64,000 nt of DNA from Prosthecobacter fusiformis (lineage in GTDB: Bacteria; Verrucomicrobiota; Verrucomicrobiia; Verrucomicrobiales; Verrucomicrobiaceae): NCBI RefSeq assembly GCF_004364345.1, contig NZ_SOCA01000001.1, forward strand, positions 496,001-560,000, written 5' to 3'. Shown one piece after another: positions 25,025 through 33,470 of the stretch (positions are counted from its first letter, which is position 1; each line of letters begins with the position of its first letter). A program made the position numbers and the translations under genes. The notes under the pieces were generated by a model. It saw only the letters and a list, made by a program, of their open reading frames with translations. It ran no database searches and had not been told where the DNA came from.

Positions 25025-26295
25025 TCTGACGGCTCTTCGCCATAGATGGCGAAACGGGTCATGAAGCGAAGGAGGTTGCGGCTATAAGGATGATTCGTTA
25101 GACCGCCGCCGGCCATGCCGGAGATGTTTTTCTCAAAATGCCGCTGCATGATCATGCTGATCTTACCCGGAAACATCTGAGAAATTTTGGTGCCGGTGCG
25201 CTGAAGGGCAAAAATGTGGCCGCCGTAGAACATGTCCACCAGTTCCTGCCAAGCACCGAGCATGTCGCGGAACCAGTCCAGGTACTGTTGGAAGGCTTTA
25301 TCCCAGTCATCCTGGCGGTTCTGAAGGATGGCATCCGCAAGCTGCTCCGCTGAAACCATGGCCATGCAGAGACCTGGGGAAAGCATTGGGTCCACGAAAC
25401 CAAAGGAATCCCCAACGCATACCCAGCCGTCGCCATGTCCTTGCTCGGAGATGAGCTGGTAATTGGCATATGTCGTGACCGGAGTGATGCGCTTGCGGTT
25501 CGGGCAGGCATCGGCCAGGGGCTTATTCTGATCGATGACGGCTTCCAGTTGCTCCTCGGGAGTGCGTCCGTACTGCTTGGCGTGGTCTTTATCGAAGACG
25601 ACGCCGATGCTCAGCGCGTGACGCAGCGGGATGCGCCAGGACCAGCCATGCTTCAGGCGGGTGATGACTGTCTGACCGGAAGGCACAGGCATGGTGCAAT
25701 TTTCATAATGGGCGAAGTGGGAGACATCTTTGCGGTCGCCGATGGCTGCACGGATGCCGAGCAGCTTGGCAAACAAACGGCGGCGGCCACTGGCATCCAC
25801 CAGCAGATCCGGCTGACGACCTTTCCAATCCGGCACCAGGGCCAGTGTTTCTGCGCTGAGGCGCGGCACCTTTTCACCACGCTCCGTCAGGCCCACTTCC
25901 AGCTTTACATCGCAAGGGATGAAACGTGCACCGGCATCCAGAGCCGTCTGATGAACCAAGTCATCAAACGGACGACGCGGAACATTGTAAGCATAGGTGG
26001 GAAGCACCCCGCGCATGGCGGTGAAGGAAAGCTCCAGCGCATCATTTTCATCAAAAATCCAGGTCACACCTGGTTTGTAGGTGCCCAGTTTAGCGACCTC
26101 ATCCTCAATGCCGAGGCGGCGGAAGACATTGACCAGCCGGGGAACCAATGACTCACCCACGACCATGTCCGGGCGCTTTCCGTCATCAAAAAAGACTGCA
26201 TCCACGCCTTCTTTGGCCAGGAGACAAGCAAGGGTGGCACCGGCTGGGCCAGCACCGACAATACCGACACGGAAAGGTTTGGAGGCGATCTTCAT
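25009..26295 (-). CDS. Flavin-dependent halogenase-like FAD oxidoreductase
   Basis: 428 residues. The FAD-binding GIVGAGPAGATLA is at 12-23. W218-S-W220-R-I-P223 matches the WxWxIP motif, and F300-VD-P-ML-S-P-G308 matches the FxxPxxSxG motif used to mark flavin-dependent halogenases. GDSFGFVDP is the second FAD-contact motif. K74, in TYKPGVTW, lies where tryptophan halogenases have their catalytic lysine. These enzymes use FADH2, oxygen and halide to halogenate aromatics. Some relatives of the geranylgeranyl reductase and aryl-polyene type share parts of the pattern without known halogenation. No biosynthetic cluster surrounds it and no flavin reductase is adjacent. Confidence 0.72.
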   Translation of the reverse strand: MKIASKPFRVGIVGAGPAGATLACLLAKEGVDAVFFDDGKRPDMVVGESLVPRLVNVFRRLGIEDEVAKLGTYKPGVTWIFDENDALELSFTAMRGVLPTYAYNVPRRPFDDLVHQTALDAGARFIPCDVKLEVGLTERGEKVPRLSAETLALVPDWKGRQPDLLVDASGRRRLFAKLLGIRAAIGDRKDVSHFAHYENCTMPVPSGQTVITRLKHGWSWRIPLRHALSIGVVFDKDHAKQYGRTPEEQLEAVIDQNKPLADACPNRKRITPVTTYANYQLISEQGHGDGWVCVGDSFGFVDPMLSPGLCMAMVSAEQLADAILQNRQDDWDKAFQQYLDWFRDMLGAWQELVDMFYGGHIFALQRTGTKISQMFPGKISMIMQRHFEKNISGMAGGGLTNHPYSRNLLRFMTRFAIYGEEPSDYAVV

Positions 26296-26423
26296 AGTGC
26301 AGTCGAATGCTTAAAATAGGTGCGCCACCGCCAGGTGCAACCCTGAGAGCATTCTGTCTAACTTTTTAACGCTGAAAGCTGCAACTTGCACCACGCCGGA
26401 TCGCCCCCATCTTCCGCCCCCCT

Positions 26424-27206
26424 ATGAATAAGCTGGACGAAATCATCGCGCACAAGCGCACCGAAGTGGAGAAACTGCTGCCCCGCATGGAAAAGCTGCG
26501 TGCAGCCGCCGCGCTCCGCGATGATTTCCGCTCCCTGGAAGATGCCTTGCGTCTGGACCCGACAAGGCTGGGTATGATCGCCGAAGTGAAACGCGCCTCC
26601 CCTTCCGCAGGTACTATCTCGGCAGACTTTGATCCGCTGACCATTGCTCGCGGCTATGAAAAAGCTGGTGCCACCGCGCTGTCCATCCTCACGGATGAAA
26701 AGTATTTTCAAGGCCGGCTGGAATACCTTTCTCTGATCCGAGACCAGGTGGACATCCCCTGCCTGCGCAAGGACTTCATCATCCATGAAGCGCAGATCTT
26801 TGAAGCCGTCGTGGCGGGAGCCGATGCCATCCTCCTGATCGTCGCCGCGCTGGATCAAAAGACCCTCGTCCACCTGCTGGATGTGGCGCATACCTTTCAA
26901 CTGGATGTGCTGATGGAAGTCCACGACCTACCGGAACTGGAACGCGCCCTGGATACCGATGTGCGCATCCTCGGCATCAACAACCGCAATTTGAAAAGCT
27001 TCACCGTGGACATGGCCACTACTGAAGCCCTGGCCGAAGAAGTCCCGGACGACATCCTCCTCGTCTCCGAAAGCGGCATCAAATCCCCCGCCGACGCCGC
27101 CCGCCTAGCCGAAGCCGGCGCTGACGCACTTTTGGTTGGGGAAACGCTGATGCGCAGCCAGAACATCCTCGTGGACCTGCCGCTGCTGAGGGCGATGAAG
27201 CCTTGA
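26424..27206 (+). CDS. trpC: Indole-3-glycerol-phosphate synthase
   Basis: 260 residues, a (beta/alpha)8 barrel closing the indole ring in tryptophan synthesis. Family blocks are LDEIIAHKRTEVE at the start, MIAEVKRASPSAG (catalytic Lys), YFQGRLEYL, CLRKDFI, GINNRNLKSF and SESGIKSPADA. It is monofunctional and not fused to TrpF. No other trp gene is near, so the pathway genes are scattered here. Confidence 0.96.
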   Translation: MNKLDEIIAHKRTEVEKLLPRMEKLRAAAALRDDFRSLEDALRLDPTRLGMIAEVKRASPSAGTISADFDPLTIARGYEKAGATALSILTDEKYFQGRLEYLSLIRDQVDIPCLRKDFIIHEAQIFEAVVAGADAILLIVAALDQKTLVHLLDVAHTFQLDVLMEVHDLPELERALDTDVRILGINNRNLKSFTVDMATTEALAEEVPDDILLVSESGIKSPADAARLAEAGADALLVGETLMRSQNILVDLPLLRAMKP

Positions 27207-27212
27207 GGAGGG

Positions 27213-27242
27213 CGAGTAGCCTCGCTTCGCTCAGCATACTCG
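27213..27242. repeat. REP-like imperfect palindrome between trpC and murA
   Basis: CGAGTA and TACTCG flank partly matching GC-rich inner arms around a TTC centre. It lies just after trpC, convergent with murA. The shape is that of a repetitive extragenic palindrome. Copy number elsewhere cannot be judged from one window. Confidence 0.4.
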
Positions 27243-27259
27243 TGCTCCATGCATCGATT

Positions 27260-28522
27260 TCACTCCTTCACCCGCTCCAACTGCGCGCCCAGGGCAGCGA
27301 GCTTGTCGTCCAGGTGCTCATAACCACGGTCAATGTGGTAAAGACGGTTGATCTCCGTCTTGCCGCTGGCGATGAGGCCGGCGAGGACAAGAGCGGCTGA
27401 GGCGCGGAGGTCGCTGGCCATGACGGGAGCACCTTTGAGGGCATTGCCGCCACGGATGCGGGCGGTGGCTCCCTGGAGGTCAATGTTGGCCCCCATGCGT
27501 TTCATTTCCGCCACATGCATGAAGCGCTGCGGGAAGATGGTTTCAGTAATGTTGCTGCTGTCACCAATGGCGCAGGCCAGGGCACAGAACTGGGCCTGCA
27601 TGTCCGTGGGGAATCCGGGATAACAAAGAGTGGTGAGATCAAATCCCTTGGCTTCAGGATTTGGGGAAATGGTGATGCTGTCCTTGCCGATCTCGATGGG
27701 GAAACCGCATTTTTTCAGCATGTCGGTCACGGCCGTCATGTGCTCCGGCATGACGCGCTTGAGGGTGATGCCATCGCCGATCATCGCACCGGCGCAGAGA
27801 AAGGTGCCGGCCTCAATCCGGTCCGGGATGACGGTATGCTCAGCGCCGTGTAATTCTTTGACGCCTTCGATGACAATGCGGTTGGTGCCTGCGCCTTCGA
27901 TCTTGGCACCCATTTTGATGAGGAAATTGGCGAGGTCCTCCACCTCAGGCTCGGCGGCTGCGCCTTCGATGATGGTGGTGCCTTTGGCCAGGGTAGCGGC
28001 CATCATGACATTATCCGTGCCCAGGACGGTGGAGCCATGCTTGCCCATGAGGTTCATCGGCCCGCCTTTGAAGCCTTTTTTCGCATTCACGCTGATGTCT
28101 CCTCCATCCACAGTGATGACGGCTCCGAGGGCCTCCAGGCCTTTAAGATGCAGATCCACAGGACGGTCACCAATCACACAGCCACCCGGAAGGGAGACGA
28201 CGCATTTTTTCAGGCGACCTGTAAGCGGGCCCAGCACGCAGATGCTGGCGCGCATCTTCCGCACCAGTTCATAGGGAGCGACGGATTTGATTTTTTCCGC
28301 CTTCACCACCACGACGCCGCTGGCGCGCTCCACCTCGGCTCCCAGTTCCCCGAGGATGCGAACCATGTAATTGGTATCGCTCAGATCGGGCACACGACGA
28401 ATGGTGCAAGTCTCCTTGGTCAGCAGTGTGGCCGCGAGAATAGGCAGAGAGGAGTTCTTGCTGCCGCTGATATTGACGCGGCCTTTGAGAGGGGAACCGC
28501 CGTGAACGATGAGTTTTTCCAT
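27260..28522 (-). CDS. murA: UDP-N-acetylglucosamine 1-carboxyvinyltransferase
   Basis: 420 residues, the full usual length. It moves enolpyruvate from PEP to UDP-GlcNAc, the first committed step of peptidoglycan. GSKNSSLPILAA carries the conserved Lys-Asn pair. The catalytic cysteine is C115 in LPGGCVIGDRPVDLHL, exactly at the standard position, so fosfomycin sensitivity is expected from this site. It follows prmC after 193 bases. Confidence 0.97.
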   Translation of the reverse strand: MEKLIVHGGSPLKGRVNISGSKNSSLPILAATLLTKETCTIRRVPDLSDTNYMVRILGELGAEVERASGVVVVKAEKIKSVAPYELVRKMRASICVLGPLTGRLKKCVVSLPGGCVIGDRPVDLHLKGLEALGAVITVDGGDISVNAKKGFKGGPMNLMGKHGSTVLGTDNVMMAATLAKGTTIIEGAAAEPEVEDLANFLIKMGAKIEGAGTNRIVIEGVKELHGAEHTVIPDRIEAGTFLCAGAMIGDGITLKRVMPEHMTAVTDMLKKCGFPIEIGKDSITISPNPEAKGFDLTTLCYPGFPTDMQAQFCALACAIGDSSNITETIFPQRFMHVAEMKRMGANIDLQGATARIRGGNALKGAPVMASDLRASAALVLAGLIASGKTEINRLYHIDRGYEHLDDKLAALGAQLERVKE

Positions 28523-28715
28523 GTTGCCCGTCTAAGTGCGCCGGGGACGCTCTGGTGCAAGAGGAAGATTCATCTCAATGTGAAAGCGACGCCCACGGGA
28601 CCTGCCGCCAGAAAAAAGCTACCGTGAAAGCCAGTTCCCAAACGACAGATCCCGCAGACATAGGGCTTTACCGGAAAGGTTTCCGCCAGTTACACATTTT
28701 TGGAAAAAAATTAAA

Positions 28716-29564
28716 TCAGACGACTGGGGGTGCGTCAGCAAAGACGAAACGCTCGACTCCGGCTAGGTCGGCCTTCACCTCTGCGGCTCCATAACCGAGT
28801 CCACTGGCGTGACTGGCTGTCAGGTGCCCCTGATCATGCCCAACCTCCAACGCTATGAGTGCGCCTGGAGCCAGCCTGGAAGGCGCATCTGCGAGGAACC
28901 GACGCACCATGTCCAAGCCGTCGGCACCGCCATCGAGTGCCAGGATGGGATCCCTCCTTACCTCACGACTTAATGAAGGTATTTCTCCAGTCGGTATGTA
29001 GGGCAAATTGCTAACCACAAGGTCAAATGTCCCGCTGATTTTTTCGAAAAGATCACTGCGTAAAACCTGTAAACGCTCCAAGCCCAGCCTGCTTGCATTG
29101 AGTCGTGCCAGATCCAGCGCCTCCTCAGAAATATCGGCCAAGATCACTTGGCTGTCTTTCCACGCGCTCGCCAAGGTCAGGCCGATGCAGCCGGAGCCAG
29201 TGGCCATGTCCAACACGCGGGCCGGAGGTGATTTCCCATAGCGTTTGATCAGCAGATCACAGAGGTATTCTGTTTCCGGCCGAGGAATGAGGGCACGATG
29301 ATCGCTAATGAGTTCCAGCCCAAGAAAGTCCACTGTTCCCAGCAAATGCTGGAGGGGTTCGCCATCCGCACGTCTTTTGGTGAGTCCACGCAGCTTTTCC
29401 AAATCTACCTCCTGCAGGATCTCACCAAAACGCAGGTATAAATCCAGTCTGCGACAACCCAGCACATGTGCCAGCAGGTGCTCCATATTCAGCCGAGCCT
29501 CATCCACGCTATGCTTCTCCAGATAACCTGTGCCAGCGCGGAGAGTATCAAGGAGGGGTTTCAT
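28716..29564 (-). CDS. prmC: Release factor glutamine N5-methyltransferase, NLPY variant
   Basis: 282 residues. It methylates the GGQ glutamine of release factors. The N-terminal helical domain recognises the release factor. RPETEYL, LDMATGSGCIGLTLA (SAM motif I, 118-132) and LDGGADGLDMVRRFL are typical. The catalytic NPPY tetrapeptide reads NLPY (186-189). The Asn and Tyr that hold the glutamine amide remain, but the first Pro is Leu. prfA, its substrate gene, lies 54 bases upstream on the same strand, which supports the assignment. Confidence 0.9.
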   Translation of the reverse strand: MKPLLDTLRAGTGYLEKHSVDEARLNMEHLLAHVLGCRRLDLYLRFGEILQEVDLEKLRGLTKRRADGEPLQHLLGTVDFLGLELISDHRALIPRPETEYLCDLLIKRYGKSPPARVLDMATGSGCIGLTLASAWKDSQVILADISEEALDLARLNASRLGLERLQVLRSDLFEKISGTFDLVVSNLPYIPTGEIPSLSREVRRDPILALDGGADGLDMVRRFLADAPSRLAPGALIALEVGHDQGHLTASHASGLGYGAAEVKADLAGVERFVFADAPPVV

Positions 29565-29618
29565 CAGGAATACAGAGACCTCGACGTAGTATCGGCTTTG
29601 TCTGCTGTCAAAATTTGC

Positions 29619-30695
29619 TTATTTCAACCCAGCCTCCGCTAGCCGCTCCTGTAGATCACTGGCCAAGAGGCTGTCCACGATCTGGTCCACGCGGCCTTCC
29701 ATGAACATGTCCAGGTTATAGACGGTCATTTCGATGCGGTGATCGGTCACGCGATTCTGCGGATAGTTATACGTGCGAATTTTTTCTTCGCGACCACCGC
29801 TGCCGATGAGGTTGCGGCGGTGGGCGGAATACTTGGCAGCCTCTTCCTGCTGCTTCTTTTCCAGCAGGCGAGAGCGCAGGATGGTGAGGGCTTTTTCTTT
29901 GTTTTTGATCTGACTGCGACCGTCCTGGCAGCGAACGATGGTGCCAGTAGGGATGTGCATGACCTGCACAGCGGAGTCCGTGGTATTCACCCCCTGGCCA
30001 CCGGCACCGGAGGAGCGGCAGACTTCGATACGGACCTCATCCGTTTTGAGTTCAAAATCCACCTCTTCAGCCTCAGGCAGCACGGCCACTGTGGCAGCAG
30101 AGGTGTGAATACGCCCCTGTGCTTCTGTGGCAGGCACACGCTGGACGCGATGAACTCCGCTCTCATACTTCAGCACACGGAAGACATCTTCCCCGCCGAC
30201 TTTCATGACGATTTCTTTAAATCCGCCGACATCCGAAGGACTGGATTCCAGCGTCTCCACCTTCCAGCCACGAGTTTCGGCAAAACGAGAATACATGCGC
30301 ACAAGATCCGCCGCAAACAGCGAGGCTTCATCCCCTCCCGTGCCAGCGCGGATTTCCACCAGGGCATCTCGGCCTTCCAGGGGATCCGGCGGGAGAATGG
30401 AAAACTGTACTGATTTCTCCAGTTCTTCGACGCGCTTTTCAATGAGCGGAATCTCAGCCGCCGCCATCGCTGCAAATTCTTCATCACCGGCTTTCAGCAT
30501 TTCCTGGCTGTCCGCCAGTTCGGTGAGCTGCTTTTGATATTCATCCCAGCTTTCCAGAAGGTTTCCTAACGTCCGATGTTCCCGGGTAAGTTCCCCCGAC
30601 TTTTTCGGATCATCAAAGAAGCCCGGCTGGCCCATGAGTTCTTCGAGGAGCTCAAAACGGGTGCGTTTCGTGGCGATGATGGGGGCGTAATCCAT
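29619..30695 (-). CDS. prfA: Peptide chain release factor 1
   Basis: 358 residues. It recognises UAA and UAG stop codons and triggers peptide release. The codon-reading tripeptide PAT is at 188-190, which marks RF1 rather than RF2 (SPF). The catalytic GGQ is at 232-234 in SSGAGGQGVNTTDSAV. Domain order and length are normal. It lies between rpmE and prmC on one strand. Confidence 0.97.
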   Translation of the reverse strand: MDYAPIIATKRTRFELLEELMGQPGFFDDPKKSGELTREHRTLGNLLESWDEYQKQLTELADSQEMLKAGDEEFAAMAAAEIPLIEKRVEELEKSVQFSILPPDPLEGRDALVEIRAGTGGDEASLFAADLVRMYSRFAETRGWKVETLESSPSDVGGFKEIVMKVGGEDVFRVLKYESGVHRVQRVPATEAQGRIHTSAATVAVLPEAEEVDFELKTDEVRIEVCRSSGAGGQGVNTTDSAVQVMHIPTGTIVRCQDGRSQIKNKEKALTILRSRLLEKKQQEEAAKYSAHRRNLIGSGGREEKIRTYNYPQNRVTDHRIEMTVYNLDMFMEGRVDQIVDSLLASDLQERLAEAGLK

Positions 30696-30748
30696 GATAG
30701 GAAAAGGTCAATAAAGGAACGTCAGTGCGGCGGCGGGCAACGGGAAAC

Positions 30749-30787
30749 AAAAAACGGTGCCGAGCTCGGAGGCACGGGCACCGTTTT
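30749..30787 (-). terminator. Intrinsic terminator after rpmE
   Basis: An 11-bp perfect stem, AAAACGGTGCC with GGCACCGTTTT, encloses a 15-base loop. On the minus strand it is followed by six T, a G and more T. It ends the rpmE transcript about 20 bases past its stop, so prfA probably has its own promoter or depends on read-through. Confidence 0.8.
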
Positions 30788-30808
30788 CTGGTAAAAAGGA
30801 AATGGAGG

Positions 30809-31051
30809 CTAAGCGGAAACGTCGCTGAGCTTTGGAGCAGCGCGGCGGACGCGGGTGCTGCCGTAACGCTGGGCGAATTTGTCCACACGACCGGCGGTAT
30901 CAATGAAGCGCTGCTCACCTGTGAAGTAGGGGTGGCAACCGGCGCAAATACCGATCTTCAGGTTCTGCACCGTGGAGATGGTCTGATAAACCGCACCGCA
31001 GGTGCAGGTGATCGATGTTTCGTAAACCGTAGGGTGGCCTTGTTCTTTCAT
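30809..31051 (-). CDS. rpmE: 50S ribosomal protein L31
   Basis: 80 residues. Starts MKEQGHPTVYETSITCTCG. Cysteines at 16, 18, 36 and 39 (CTC ... CAGC) form the zinc-binding set of the C+ form of L31. HPYFTGEQRFIDTAGRVDKF is the usual family block. The C-terminal tail is a little longer than in E. coli. The zinc form implies no zinc-starvation paralogue function for this copy. Confidence 0.95.
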   Translation of the reverse strand: MKEQGHPTVYETSITCTCGAVYQTISTVQNLKIGICAGCHPYFTGEQRFIDTAGRVDKFAQRYGSTRVRRAAPKLSDVSA

Positions 31052-31176
31052 GGGGGTAGTGGTCTGATTTCCACGTGGAACTGACGAGGGGCAAGGAGCG
31101 CCGCTTTCGCCGGAGCGTGGGGGCTAAGAGATTCGCACAAGCGGGCAAAGGGTCAACTGCATTTTCAGGCTTGTCG

Positions 31177-31812
31177 TTAGTCCTCGGCCTGCAACCGCTC
31201 CAGTTCAGCGATCAGGATATCATAACGTTTTTCCAGCACTGGCTCAATGAGAAGGCTGTGCTGGATGGGCGGACGACGGACAAAATGATAGGCGAGGATA
31301 TCGCAGACAAGATCCGGGCATTCGATTTTTAATAAGGCTGTGCGGAGGTTGCGCATGGCATCCCCGGCGCAGGAGGTGGCATCCGGCAAAAGATCCAAGG
31401 CACGATCTTTTAACTCATCCACATAGCCAGCTTCCGTCTCAATGACCGTGGGCATCGGTTCGATGTCGGCAATCACGAAGGGTTTTTCCTGATGGGTGTT
31501 TTTAAAGCGGATCCTACGCATGCCCTGGAGCATGACATGGGAGGTGCCGTCCTCCTGTTTCTTGCAGGCTCTGATCAACCCGGCCGTACTGACGGGTAGC
31601 AATTCGTATCCATCCTTGGCCGTGCGCACACGGGTGCCGATGCAAAACATACGATCCGTTTTCAGTGCGTGGGCCAGCATCAAGCGATAGCGCTCTTCAA
31701 AAATAAACAAAGGCAGCAGGCAGCCGGGGAAGAGGTAACAATCCCCCAACACCATGACCGGCATGGTATCCGGCAAATGGAAAGAGGGGTGATTCTGGCA
31801 ATTGACGTCCAT
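31177..31812 (-). CDS. Lon N-terminal (LAN) domain protein
   Basis: 211 residues matching only the substrate-binding N-domain of Lon protease: LFPGCLLPLFIFEERYRLML, then FCIGTRVR and GLIRACKKQEDGTSHVMLQG-type strands. There is no ATPase or protease part, so it is a stand-alone LAN-domain protein of unknown role, perhaps an adaptor. The first 16 residues are poorly conserved. M17 or M20 (MPVMVLG) could be the true start. A perfect inverted repeat lies just upstream. Confidence 0.85.
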   Translation of the reverse strand: MDVNCQNHPSFHLPDTMPVMVLGDCYLFPGCLLPLFIFEERYRLMLAHALKTDRMFCIGTRVRTAKDGYELLPVSTAGLIRACKKQEDGTSHVMLQGMRRIRFKNTHQEKPFVIADIEPMPTVIETEAGYVDELKDRALDLLPDATSCAGDAMRNLRTALLKIECPDLVCDILAYHFVRRPPIQHSLLIEPVLEKRYDILIAELERLQAED

Positions 31813-31820
31813 AGGGCAGC

Positions 31821-31847
31821 TTTGATGCGTGAGAGTTACGCATCAAA
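31821..31847. repeat. 10-bp perfect inverted repeat upstream of the LAN-domain gene
   Basis: TTTGATGCGT and ACGCATCAAA are separated by seven bases. The repeat ends nine bases before the minus-strand ATG at 31812. A stem this close to the start could hide the ribosome site, or the DNA palindrome could be an operator. No T-run follows on either strand. Confidence 0.5.
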
Positions 31848-31996
31848 GTGCAGGTTGGCGCAAACTGTCTTGCAGAGAAAATCAAGACTTGCCGCCATAC
31901 GAATCCAGGCACCCTAAAGGCGGACGAATCTTGATCTGGCCTCTAAAAAAGCTTGTGCATGAGCTTGGGAACGTGGCCGCACCGGACACCGAGCAC

Positions 31997-32980
31997 TTAA
32001 TCGCTACCGCGAATTTCCTCCAGTTGCCTCAGCTTTTCCTGCATCGGTGCGGGAATGGAACGACGCTCATCGGGGTTACTGACGTCCCAGCTTGTTTCTA
32101 CACCTTCCTTGGGCTTGGCGGAAAAAATCATGCGTTCACCTTCCTGGCGAAGACTGTAAATGCCGCTGTCATCACTGCGGGTGACGTTGGCAGATTCACG
32201 GGGGCGGCCGGGACTTGGTGGACGGTATGCCGAGTCAGGCACAGTGCGAGGTTCTGTGCGGGAATCGGAGTCACTACGGCGTCTCCCGCCATCCCATAAA
32301 GGAGAGGTGGGGGGCGTGCCGTTATTGTCTTCACGACGCCAATCGCGCATCCTTTCCTGATATTCCCGCATCTGCTTCTGATAACGCTCTAGGGAATCGC
32401 GCATGTCATTCATGTCAGGGCGGTTGCGGTCACCGCGATAGAAAGGCTGAAAGTAATCATCGCGGGGATCTCTTGATTCCACAGGCATCATCCGCTCCTC
32501 AATCCTGACAGTGACTTGTTTTTCCACGCCAGCAGAAATGAGAGTCATCGACACCAGATCATCTTTCTTTTTGCTGCGCACCAGGGTCTGGAGCTGCTCC
32601 ATATTCACCAGTTTTTGATCTTCAAAACGGATCAGGATGTCGTCATCCTGGATGCCAGCAGCCTGAGCAGGAGTATCCGGCATGACCTCTTGTACGAGAA
32701 GGCCAAAACCTTCGGATAGGCCGAAATGAGCGCGTAATTCACGCGGCACATTTGCAGTCAATACTCCAATGTAAGCCGTTGGTTCCTCCTGCCCTTGGCG
32801 AAGACCACGGGGGCGACCGCTTGTCGGCGGAGGTTCACGAGAAGGGGGCGGGGATGGATCAATCGCCTTCGGCGCTGATTCGGGTTCAAGAGGCATTGGC
32901 TGCTGCTGGGCATTAAGCGGGTTGTTCAAAAGCGCCAGCAGTCCGGCCATGGCCAGCAAAGCTGCATGGAGGGGTTTCAT
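31997..32980 (-). CDS. Secreted PDZ-domain protein
   Basis: 327 residues. Signal peptide MKPLHAALLAMAGLLALLNN, cleavage near LNA-Q. A Pro-rich linker is followed by one PDZ domain (about 68-160) with GLLVQEVMPDTPAQAAGIQD and DDILIRFEDQKL as in HtrA-type PDZ modules. No protease domain is present. A charged Arg/Asp-rich, probably disordered part (about 165-270) and a short C-terminal region follow. It is third in a run with a sigma factor and a one-helix membrane protein, suggesting an envelope stress sensor, in analogy with PDZ-containing RseB/DegS pathways. Confidence 0.75.
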   Translation of the reverse strand: MKPLHAALLAMAGLLALLNNPLNAQQQPMPLEPESAPKAIDPSPPPSREPPPTSGRPRGLRQGQEEPTAYIGVLTANVPRELRAHFGLSEGFGLLVQEVMPDTPAQAAGIQDDDILIRFEDQKLVNMEQLQTLVRSKKKDDLVSMTLISAGVEKQVTVRIEERMMPVESRDPRDDYFQPFYRGDRNRPDMNDMRDSLERYQKQMREYQERMRDWRREDNNGTPPTSPLWDGGRRRSDSDSRTEPRTVPDSAYRPPSPGRPRESANVTRSDDSGIYSLRQEGERMIFSAKPKEGVETSWDVSNPDERRSIPAPMQEKLRQLEEIRGSD

Positions 32981-33001
32981 AATATTAATATTGGTTAGTC
33001 T

Positions 33002-33469
33002 TTATTGGAAAGAGACCGGCAGCACGACACTTTCTTCGCGCGGTCTTTCCAAAGTGATGTGAGCACCATCGCGGGGATCGATCCATGCGTGGCGCTCCAT
33101 GGAGGTTAGCCTCACACGCTGCTCAGGCAGGCGTGAGTTTGAGTTGTACTGGATGCCCTCATTTCGAGCATCCACCACTTCACGAATAGTGGTCACGGGC
33201 ATCACATAAGGATCGGGGGCGGATGCCACTAAGGCAGATGGGCTGTCAGCATCGTTGCCAGAAAAAACGCTCATCACCAACACCGCCGCAGCGGCACCGG
33301 CGGCAGACCAGGATAGAGGAGCCAGCCAGATCGGACGAAGGGTGCGCTCTGACCGGAGCATCCATTCCCGGTCTTGTTCCAGCTCCTTGGCGATGCCCTG
33401 GCTCAGAGACGCCGAAGGGCCGCGAGGCTGCAATTCAGAAAGCAGAGTTTCGATTTCGTGTTCGTTCAT
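33002..33469 (-). CDS. One-helix membrane protein, possible anti-sigma factor
   Basis: 155 residues. A soluble N-terminal part of about 47 residues (MNEHEIETLLSELQPRGPSA...) is followed by one membrane helix (WSAAGAAAAVLVMSVFSG) and a periplasmic-side tail. The layout and its place one base after an ECF sigma gene fit a membrane anti-sigma factor. The zinc-finger HxxxCxxC motif of the common anti-sigma domain is absent, so the role is inferred from position only. Confidence 0.65.
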   Translation of the reverse strand: MNEHEIETLLSELQPRGPSASLSQGIAKELEQDREWMLRSERTLRPIWLAPLSWSAAGAAAAVLVMSVFSGNDADSPSALVASAPDPYVMPVTTIREVVDARNEGIQYNSNSRLPEQRVRLTSMERHAWIDPRDGAHITLERPREESVVLPVSFQ

Positions 33470-33470
33470 A

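Noticed and set aside
27213-27242. Reading the trpC-murA palindrome as an intrinsic terminator
   Set aside because: The T-run is missing on both strands and the arms are imperfect, so a repeat is more likely.
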